DNA of 64,000 bases from positions 510,761-574,760 of the forward strand of contig NZ_BMTQ01000002.1 in the NCBI RefSeq assembly GCF_014649755.1, in the 5' to 3' direction. Position 1 is the first letter of the stretch. The number at the start of each line of letters is the position of its first letter. The translations under genes were made by a program, and so were the position numbers. Below, one piece after another: positions 57,737-64,000 of the stretch. The stretch is from Streptomyces litmocidini (GTDB lineage: Bacteria > Actinomycetota > Actinomycetes > Streptomycetales > Streptomycetaceae). The notes below the pieces were generated by a model. The model ran no database searches. It had not been told where the DNA came from and saw only the letters and a program-made list of their open reading frames with translations.

Positions 57737-58555
57737 ATGTTCCGCTTCCGGTGCCGGCTCCTCGGCTTCCGCTTCCACGCCTCCTCCCGGCTGCTCGTGG
57801 TCGGCGGAGCGATCTCGTACCGCGCCCTGTTCAACTGGACGACCCCGCCGATGTTCATCGGAACCCTGCTGGTCGGACCGCTCCTCCAGGTTTTCTTCTT
57901 CGTCTTCCTGGGCAGGGAACTGGGTGTCGCCGACGATCGTTTCCACCTCGTCGGCAACGCCGTCCTCGCAGCTTCCGCCTCCTGCGTGTACGGCGGCACG
58001 ATGGCCGTCGCCAACGAGCGCCGGTACGGCACCCTCGGAGCCGTCCTGCTCTCCCCCCGCCGCAGAGTCCCGATGTGGCTCGGACGAGCCCTCCCGTACG
58101 TCCTCAACGGGCTGTTCGTCAGCGCCTTCGTGCTCACCGCCGCCGCCCTCGTCCTCGGGCTGCCCGTGCCCGCGGGGGCGCTGCCCGGGCTCGGCCTGGT
58201 GCTGTTCGTCGCGGCGGGCGCCTGTTCGGCCTTCGGGCTCGCGCTCGGGGCGCTCGGGCTGCGCTTCCGCGACGTGTTCCTGGTGTCGAACGTGGCCAGT
58301 TCCGGGCTGCTGCTCCTGACCGGCGCCGCCGTGCCCCGGGAGACGCTGCCGGAGTGGATGCGGGCCGCCGGTGAGCTGCTGCCGCTCACGCACGCGGCGG
58401 ACGCGGCGCGCGGGCTGACCGCCGGTGCCGGCCTGGACGGTCACCTGCTCGGGGCCGAGCTCGCGGTCGGCGCCGGGTGGGGGTTGCTCGCCGTCGTCCT
58501 CCTCGCCGTCTTCGAGCGGGGGAGCCGGCGCCGGGCCACGCTCGACGTGATGTGA
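57737..58555 (+). CDS. ABC-2 type exporter, permease subunit 2
   Basis: 272 residues from the ATG at 57737. The same fold as the preceding permease: 'SYRALFNWTTPPMFIGTLLVGPLLQVFFFVFLG' (helix 1-2), 'GNAVLAASASCVYGGTMAVANERRYGTLGAVLLSPRRR' (coupling helix), then four helices to 'LLAVVLLAVFERGSRRRATLDVM'. Two different permeases imply a heteromeric channel. It closes the operon; no clear terminator was found in the 228-bp gap after it, which holds only G-rich runs. Confidence 0.9.
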   Translation: MFRFRCRLLGFRFHASSRLLVVGGAISYRALFNWTTPPMFIGTLLVGPLLQVFFFVFLGRELGVADDRFHLVGNAVLAASASCVYGGTMAVANERRYGTLGAVLLSPRRRVPMWLGRALPYVLNGLFVSAFVLTAAALVLGLPVPAGALPGLGLVLFVAAGACSAFGLALGALGLRFRDVFLVSNVASSGLLLLTGAAVPRETLPEWMRAAGELLPLTHAADAARGLTAGAGLDGHLLGAELAVGAGWGLLAVVLLAVFERGSRRRATLDVM

Positions 58556-58783
58556 CGAGGGACGTCACACGGCGGGAGCGGAAGCGGGCGGGAAAAGGGG
58601 GAGGGGTGGGGCGGGGGAGGGGGGAGGGAGGCCCCCCGGAGGCGGACCACTACCGGCCATCTTCGTGAACCCGTACGCCCCCGGCCCGCTCCGTTCACCC
58701 GGAGTTCGCGCCTTCGATGCCCGGGGCTGTCAGCCTCGGCCGGGAGGGGCGAACACCGCACGTGAACGGAACGGGGTACGGGC

Positions 58784-58981
58784 ATGGAGAGCGGGCCGGC
58801 GATCTTCGCGGGGGCGGCGTTCACGCTGTTCGGAGGCGCGCTGCTGCTGTGGACCACCGTGCGGGCGCTGCACCGTGAGCCCGTGGTGTACGGGGTCCCC
58901 CCGCGCGCCGCCGTCGCGCTGACGGGCCTCGCCGGCGCCGTCTCGCTCCTCCTCGGCGTCTGGTGTTTCGGTCGGCTCTGA
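58784..58981 (+). CDS. Small two-helix membrane protein (65 aa)
   Basis: Starts MESGPAIFAG. Two membrane helices at about 6-28 ('AIFAGAAFTLFGGALLLWTTV') and 42-62 ('AAVALTGLAGAVSLLLGVWCF') are separated by a short loop with 'ALHREPVVYGVPPR'. No strong ribosome-binding site is visible. It lies between the exporter operon and topA on the same strand. The family was not recognised; such small proteins are common in Streptomyces. Confidence 0.6.
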   Translation: MESGPAIFAGAAFTLFGGALLLWTTVRALHREPVVYGVPPRAAVALTGLAGAVSLLLGVWCFGRL

Positions 58982-59177
58982 CGCGGGCCCCGACGCCGGC
59001 CCCGAACCACGTGCCGGACCCGGTCCCGGGCCCTGCTCCGGAACCGGTCCGGGTTCCGCATCCGGTTTGTTTGTGATCTCTCCGAGATGTCCTCCGCCCC
59101 GCCGGACCGGGAGTCCGGGCGGCAGGAATGCCAGGACTCGGGTTACCGTTCGAGTGGCCGTTGCGGGCTTTCGCCGT

Positions 59178-59208
59178 TTGACACGGGGGCGGGTTGTACC
59201 GTCACACT
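59178..59208 (+). promoter_or_regulatory. Candidate topA promoter
   Basis: A perfect -35 TTGACA (59178-59183) lies 117 bp before the topA TTG. The -10 is uncertain: TACCGT is only 13 bp away, CACACT (59203-59208) is 19 bp away. The unusual spacing would suit a supercoiling-sensitive promoter, but this is inference. The rest of the gap 58982-59299 shows nothing else. Confidence 0.4.
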
Positions 59209-59299
59209 CCGCAGCGACGGGAGCGTCACCGTCCGTGCGCTGTCGTGCGTGCCAGTGCCGTACGTGCCAGAGAGTGTCGATCCGGAGAGAAGAGCGAAG

Positions 59300-62128
59300 T
59301 TGTCCCCGACCAGCGAGACCGCACACGGCGGCCGCCGACTCGTCATCGTCGAGTCGCCTGCCAAGGCGAAGACGATCAAGGGCTACCTCGGCCCGGGCTA
59401 CGTCGTCGAGGCGAGCGTCGGGCACATCCGCGACCTCCCCTCCGGCGCGGCCGAGGTGCCGGAGAAGTACACCGGCGAGGTGCGCCGCCTCGGGGTCGAC
59501 GTCGAGCATGACTTCCAGCCCATCTACGTCGTCAACGCCGACAAGAAGGCGCAGGTCAGGAAGCTCAAGGAGCTCCTCGCCGAGTCCGACGAGCTCTTCC
59601 TCGCCACCGATGAGGACCGCGAGGGCGAGGCCATCGCGTGGCACCTCCAGGAAGTCCTGAAGCCCAAGGTCCCGGTCCACCGGATGGTCTTCCACGAGAT
59701 CACCAAGGACGCGATCCGCGAGGCCGTCGCCAACCCGCGCGAGCTGAACCAGCGCATGGTCGACGCCCAGGAGACCCGCCGCATCCTCGACCGGCTGTAC
59801 GGCTACGAGGTCTCGCCGGTCCTGTGGAAGAAGGTCATGCCGCGGCTGTCCGCCGGCCGCGTGCAGTCCGTCGCCACCCGTCTCGTCGTCGAGCGGGAGC
59901 GCGAGCGCATCGCCTTCCGCTCCGCCGAGTACTGGGACCTCACCGGCACCTTCGGCACCGGCCGCACCGGTGACGCCTCGGACCCGTCCTCGCTGGTCGC
60001 GCGCCTCGCGACGGTCGACGGCAAGCGCGTCGCGCAGGGCCGTGACTTCGGCGCCGACGGCCGGCTGAAGACCGCGAACGTGCTCCACCTGGACGAGGCG
60101 AACGCGCGGGCACTGGCCGCCGCGCTCGCCGACACGGCGTTCTCGGTGCGCTCGGTCGAGTCGAAGCCGTACCGCCGCTCCCCGTACGCCCCCTTCCGGA
60201 CCACCACCCTCCAGCAGGAGGCGAGCCGCAAGCTGGGCTTCGGTGCGAAGGCGACCATGCAGGTGGCGCAGAAGCTGTACGAGAACGGCTTCATCACCTA
60301 CATGCGTACGGACTCCACGACCCTCTCCGACACCGCCGTGGCGGCGGCCCGGGCGCAGGTCACGCAGCTGTACGGCGCCGACTACCTGCCGGAGAAGCCG
60401 CGCGTCTACGCGGGCAAGGTGAAGAACGCGCAGGAGGCGCACGAGGCGATCCGGCCTTCGGGTGATCGTTTCCGCACTCCGGCGGAGACCGGCCTCACCG
60501 GCGACCAGTTCAAGCTGTACGAGCTGATCTGGAAGCGGACCGTCGCCTCCCAGATGAAGGACGCGACCGGGAACTCGGTCACCGTGAAGATCGGCGGCAC
60601 CGCCGCCGACGGCCGTGACGCCGAGTTCAGCGCCTCCGGCAAGACGATCACCTTCCACGGCTTCATGAAGGCGTACGTGGAGGGGGCCGACGACCCGAAC
60701 GCGGAGCTCGACGACCGCGAGCGGCGCCTGCCGCAGGTCGCCGAGGGCGACGCGCTGACCGCCGAGGAGATCACGGCGGACGGCCACGCGACCAAGCCGC
60801 CGGCCCGCTACACCGAGGCCTCGCTGGTCAAGGAGCTGGAAGAGCGCGAGATCGGCCGCCCGTCGACGTACGCCTCGATCATCGGCACCATCCTCGACCG
60901 CGGCTACGTCTTCAAGAAGGGCACGGCGCTCGTCCCGTCCTTCCTGAGCTTCGCCGTCGTCAACCTCCTGGAGAAGCACTTCGGGCGGCTCGTCGACTAC
61001 GACTTCACCGCCAGGATGGAGGACGACCTCGACCGCATCGCGCGCGGTGAGGCCCAGTCCGTGCCGTGGCTGAAGCGTTTCTACTTCGGTGAGGGCGAGT
61101 CCGGCGGCACGGGCGGCGCGGCGGAGGCCGGGAACGGCGACGGCGACCACCTCGGCGGCCTCAAGGAGCTCGTCACCGACCTCGGCGCCATCGACGCCCG
61201 CGAGATCTCCTCGTTCCCCGTCGGCAACGGCATCGTGCTCCGCGTCGGCAAGTACGGCCCGTACATCGAGCGCGGCGAGAAGGACCAGGAGGGCTACCAG
61301 AAGGCCGACGTGTCGGCCGACCTGGCGCCCGACGAGCTGACCGTCGAGTACTCCGAGGAACTGCTCGCCAGGCCGAGCGGCGACTTCGACCTGGGCACCG
61401 ACCCGGTCAGCGGCCACCAGATCGTCGCCAAGGACGGCCGCTACGGCCCGTACGTGACGGAGGTCCTGCCCGAGGGCACCCCGAAGACCGGCAAGAACGC
61501 GGTGAAGCCGCGTACGGCCTCCCTCTTCAAGTCGATGTCCCTCGACACCGTCACCCTGGAGGACGCGCTCCGGCTGATGTCCCTCCCGAGGGTCGTCGGC
61601 ACGGACGCCGAGGGCGTCGAGATCACCGCGCAGAACGGCCGCTACGGCCCGTACCTGAAGAAGGGCACGGACTCGCGGTCGCTCACCGACGAGGAGCAGC
61701 TCTTCACGATCACCCTCGAAGAGGCGCTCGCGATCTACGCCCAGCCGAAGCAGCGGGGCCGGGCCGCGGCCAAGCCGCCGCTGAAGGAGCTGGGCACCGA
61801 CCCGGTCAGCGAGAAGCCCGTGGTCGTCAAGGACGGGCGGTTCGGCCCGTACGTGACGGACGGCGAGACCAACGCCACCCTGCGCACCGGTGACAGCGTG
61901 GAGACGATCACGCCGGAGCGCGGCTACGAGCTGCTCGCCGAGAAGCGGGCCAAGGGTCCGGCGAAGAAGACCGCCAAGAAGGCCCCGGCGAAGAAGACCG
62001 CGGCGAAGAAGACGGCCACGAAGACGGCGGCGAAGAAGACCACCGCCGCCAAGAAGACGGCCGCGAAGAAGACCACGACGGCCAGGACGACCGCTGCCAA
62101 GAAGACGGCGGCGGCCAAGCCGGAGTAG
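59300..62128 (+). CDS. topA: DNA topoisomerase I
   Basis: 942 residues from the TTG at 59300 (LSPTSETAHGGRRLVIVESPAKAKTIKG), matching the S. coelicolor N-terminus. Relaxes negative supercoils. Toprim domain: 'VIVESPAKAKTIKGYLG' with the catalytic Glu and 'ATDEDREGEAIAW' (DxDxE). The strand-cleaving Tyr is in 'GFITYMRTDSTTLSD' near 332. 'ARYTEASLVKELEEREIGRPSTYA' is a family signature. From about 640 three or four repeats with 'GRYGPYV/L' replace the zinc fingers of E. coli TopA. The protein ends in ~60 residues of Lys/Ala (AAKKTAAKKTA type), a histone-like tail known to aid processivity in actinobacteria. Corresponds to SCO3543. Confidence 0.97.
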   Translation: MSPTSETAHGGRRLVIVESPAKAKTIKGYLGPGYVVEASVGHIRDLPSGAAEVPEKYTGEVRRLGVDVEHDFQPIYVVNADKKAQVRKLKELLAESDELFLATDEDREGEAIAWHLQEVLKPKVPVHRMVFHEITKDAIREAVANPRELNQRMVDAQETRRILDRLYGYEVSPVLWKKVMPRLSAGRVQSVATRLVVERERERIAFRSAEYWDLTGTFGTGRTGDASDPSSLVARLATVDGKRVAQGRDFGADGRLKTANVLHLDEANARALAAALADTAFSVRSVESKPYRRSPYAPFRTTTLQQEASRKLGFGAKATMQVAQKLYENGFITYMRTDSTTLSDTAVAAARAQVTQLYGADYLPEKPRVYAGKVKNAQEAHEAIRPSGDRFRTPAETGLTGDQFKLYELIWKRTVASQMKDATGNSVTVKIGGTAADGRDAEFSASGKTITFHGFMKAYVEGADDPNAELDDRERRLPQVAEGDALTAEEITADGHATKPPARYTEASLVKELEEREIGRPSTYASIIGTILDRGYVFKKGTALVPSFLSFAVVNLLEKHFGRLVDYDFTARMEDDLDRIARGEAQSVPWLKRFYFGEGESGGTGGAAEAGNGDGDHLGGLKELVTDLGAIDAREISSFPVGNGIVLRVGKYGPYIERGEKDQEGYQKADVSADLAPDELTVEYSEELLARPSGDFDLGTDPVSGHQIVAKDGRYGPYVTEVLPEGTPKTGKNAVKPRTASLFKSMSLDTVTLEDALRLMSLPRVVGTDAEGVEITAQNGRYGPYLKKGTDSRSLTDEEQLFTITLEEALAIYAQPKQRGRAAAKPPLKELGTDPVSEKPVVVKDGRFGPYVTDGETNATLRTGDSVETITPERGYELLAEKRAKGPAKKTAKKAPAKKTAAKKTATKTAAKKTTAAKKTAAKKTTTARTTAAKKTAAAKPE

Positions 62129-62155
62129 CCCCGGGCGGTTGCCGGAGGGGCGAGC

Positions 62156-62186
62156 GGGAGGGCGGGAGCGGTGCTCCCGCCCTCCC
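62156..62186 (+). terminator. Terminator after topA
   Basis: Perfect 14-bp stem: GGGAGGGCGGGAGC (62156-62169) and its complement (62173-62186), loop GGT, followed by ACGTTTGTTC; 28 bp after the topA stop. Confidence 0.92.
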
Positions 62187-62229
62187 ACGTTTGTTCGGGC
62201 GCGGGCCGCGGGGGGCAAGACCGTCCGGA

Positions 62230-62235
62230 TAGGGT
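62230..62235 (+). promoter_or_regulatory. -10 element TAGGGT for a leaderless transcript of the membrane-kinase fusion
   Basis: TAGGGT ends 6 nt (GGACGG) before the ATG at 62242. No other ribosome-binding site is seen. Confidence 0.5.
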
Positions 62236-62241
62236 GGACGG

Positions 62242-64000
62242 ATGACGCGAGCAGAGCAGCCAGACCGCCTGGGCGATTCCGACGCCGCACTCGTCGCGGA
62301 TTCCCGGGAGCGCGCCGTACGCGCCCTCTTGCGCCATCAGCCGTTGCGCAGACTGTGGGGCGCGCACCTGGTCGGCGGCACCGGTGACGCCCTCGCCCTC
62401 CTCGTCCTCGTGCTCCTCGGCTATCAGGCGGCCGTCGCCGAGGGCGCGCTCGGAGGGGGTTACCGGGGGGCCGCGTTCGCCGTGGCCGCCGTCGTCGGGG
62501 CCCGCCTGCTGGCCTCGGTCCTCTTCGGGGCCGTCCTCCTGGGCCCGCTGACCGCGCTCACCGGGCCCGGCGGTCCGCTCGACCGGCGCTGGACCATGAT
62601 CGGTGCCGACGGGGTGCGGATCGCGCTCCTCGTCGTGGCCCCGCTGTGGATCGACTGGGTTCCCGGCAGCGCCCTCTGGTACCTGCTCGGCACCGTCTTC
62701 GTGGCCGGTGCGGCCGAGCGGATCTGGACCGTGGGCCACGAGGGCGCCGCGCCCGCGCTGCTGCCCGCCCCTCCCCCGGAGGGCGCCGCCGTGCGGCCGC
62801 TGCCCGACCACCTCGGCGCGCTGCGCCGGCTGTCCCAGCGGACCGGCTTCCTCGCCGTCCCCGCCGCGGCCGCCGTGCTGCTCGTCGCCACCCTCGTCGG
62901 GAACCTGCTCGGCGCCGGCATCGACTGGTTCACGCTGCACCAGGCGGCCCTCGGCTCGTACGTCTCGGCCGGACTGTTCGCCGCCTCCGTCACCGTCCTG
63001 TACGCGATGGCGCTGCCCGGCGGGCAGACGCCCCGGCCCCGCTCGCCCCTGGAGGGCCTGCGCCGGCCGGCCCGGAAGACCGACGGGGACGAGGGGAAGG
63101 GCCGCACCGGCGCCCTGCCGCTGTTCGTCCTCGCCTCCGCCACCGTCGCCGGGGCGATCGCCGCGGCCGCGTCCCTCGCCGTGCTCCACGCGTACGACCT
63201 GGGCGGCGGGCCCGTCACGTACGCCCTTCTGATCCTGGCGCTCAGCGGCGCCACCGCCGTCGGCATCCGCACCGCGGGCTCCGTCCTGCCGGTCCTGTCC
63301 CGGCGCCGGATGCTGGCCCTCGCCCTCACCGTCACCGGCGTCGCCCTGATCGCGATGGGCCTGGTCCCGGACACGGCGACCGTGCTGTTCCTCGCCGTCC
63401 TCGCCGGGTACGCGGCCGGGGTCGCCGCCAACACCGGCCACACCCTGATCGACCAGGAGACCGAGGAGCCCCGCCGGGCCCGGACCACGGAGCACCTCCA
63501 GGCCACCGCCCGCGTCGCCATGGGCCTCGGCGCGCTCGTCGCCCCGCTGCTCGCCGCCGCGATCGGGCCGCACCGGCTCGCCTCCGGGGAGTTCGTCTTC
63601 GCGCACGGCGGCGCCGCCTTCACGCTCGCCCTCGTCGGCGCCCTGCTGCTCCCGGTCGCCGCGCTCGTCCTCGCGAAGACCGACGACCGGGCGGGCGTTC
63701 CGCTCCGCCGCGACCTGCGCGACGCGCTGCGCGGTTCCGACCCGGCCCAGGCGCCGTCCCCGACCGGTTTCTTCATCGCCCTGGAGGGCGGCGACGGCGC
63801 CGGGAAGTCCACGCAGGTCCAGGCACTCGCCGAGTGGATCCGCGCCAAGGGCCACGAGGTCGTCGTCACCCGCGAGCCGGGGGCCACGCCGATCGGCAAG
63901 CGGCTCCGCTCGATCCTCCTCGACGTGTCGTCGGCGGGGCTCTCGAACCGGGCCGAGGCCCTGCTGTACGCGGCCGACCGCGCCGAGCACGTCGACTCGC
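62242..64000 (+). CDS. Integral membrane (MFS-like) protein fused to thymidylate kinase (3' end missing)
   Basis: Open from the ATG at 62242 to the end of the window (586 codons), with no stop. The first ~480 residues hold about 10-12 hydrophobic helices in an MFS-like arrangement ('[22 protein letters not shown]', '[22 protein letters not shown]', '[19 protein letters not shown]'). From about residue 508 a thymidylate kinase begins: '[25 protein letters not shown]' (P-loop), '[22 protein letters not shown]' (DR/REPG motif) and '[13 protein letters not shown]'. Thymidylate kinase makes dTDP from dTMP and is normally ~210 residues and soluble. The same fusion is, from memory, SCO3542 (integral membrane protein with kinase activity). 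The transporter's cargo is unknown. Confidence 0.92.
   Translation, partial: MTRAEQPDRLGDSDAALVADSRERAVRALLRHQPLRRLWGAHLVGGTGDALALLVLVLLGYQAAVAEGALGGGYRGAAFAVAAVVGARLLASVLFGAVLLGPLTALTGPGGPLDRRWTMIGADGVRIALLVVAPLWIDWVPGSALWYLLGTVFVAGAAERIWTVGHEGAAPALLPAPPPEGAAVRPLPDHLGALRRLSQRTGFLAVPAAAAVLLVATLVGNLLGAGIDWFTLHQAALGSYVSAGLFAASVTVLYAMALPGGQTPRPRSPLEGLRRPARKTDGDEGKGRTGALPLFVLASATVAGAIAAAASLAVLHAYDLGGGPVTYALLILALSGATAVGIRTAGSVLPVLSRRRMLALALTVTGVALIAMGLVPDTATVLFLAVLAGYAAGVAANTGHTLIDQETEEPRRARTTEHLQATARVAMGLGALVAPLLAAAIGPHRLASGEFVFAHGGAAFTLALVGALLLPVAALVLAKTDDRAGVPLRRDLRDALRGSDPAQAPSPTGFFIALEGGDGAGKSTQVQALAEWIRAKGHEVVVTREPGATPIGKRLRSILLDVSSAGLSNRAEALLYAADRAEHVDS

Overview
The window is a piece of a Streptomyces chromosome, from the core rather than the arms. 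GC is very high throughout, codons end almost always in G or C, GTG and TTG starts are common, and the marker genes are Streptomyces developmental and housekeeping genes (bldG, wblA, crp, topA, hppA, acsA). From memory, the gene order matches the S. coelicolor segment running from about SCO3542 (right end here) to the SCO3590s (left end); this was not checked by alignment.

Layout. 1-8.6 kb: end of an ECF-type sigma factor gene with a coupled membrane protein, a SURF1-like protein, an S9 peptidase, a methyltransferase, a two-module AsnC/Lrp regulator facing an unusual orphan regulator fragment, and a small protein. 8.7-13 kb: a Ser/Thr kinase, a glycosyltransferase, a decayed integrase beside tRNA-Pro(CGG), a probably frameshifted gene and a phosphoesterase. 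13-20 kb: YqeY-like protein, class A PBP, wblA with a long leader, two overlapping ArsA/Get3-like ATPases. 19.8-27.4 kb: DUF4177 protein, RidA, NUDIX, MBL hydrolase, SPFH protein, crp, nth, a CoA-type NUDIX and a MarP-like membrane protease. 27.8-37.2 kb: hydrolase/holin-like pair, nhaA, acsA, a SulP-carbonic anhydrase fusion and a deacetylase-like lipoprotein. 37.3-40.7 kb: CooC-like ATPase and degenerate Fic-like protein (divergent), then a HAD phosphatase. 41.1-48.7 kb: the actinobacterial 'helicase/secretion neighbourhood', a Tad/Flp pilus-like operon (ssd-tadABC-flp-tadE-tadE-like) that overlaps a convergent DECH helicase. 48.7-52.3 kb: bldG with its anti-sigma partner, then a proton pyrophosphatase. 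52.4-58.6 kb: lipoprotein, then a methyltransferase, an ArsR-type regulator and a three-gene ABC-2 exporter. 58.8-64 kb: small membrane protein, topA, and the start of a membrane-protein/thymidylate-kinase fusion cut by the window end.

The most notable pattern is regulatory. At least thirteen genes have a TANNNT -10 hexamer ending 6-8 nt before the start codon and no useful Shine-Dalgarno sequence, which predicts leaderless mRNAs. Genes within operons are instead joined by ATGA, GTGA, TTGA or GTGTGA overlaps. Other points are the relic mobile element at tRNA-Pro, an in-frame 15-bp repeat coding for a tiny peptide between tadC and flp, a hairpin and DnaA-box-like sites in the divergent region before the Tad operon, and several domain fusions. 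No CRISPR array, intact insertion sequence, prophage or biosynthetic cluster was seen. All functions are read from sequence and family knowledge; no searches were run.
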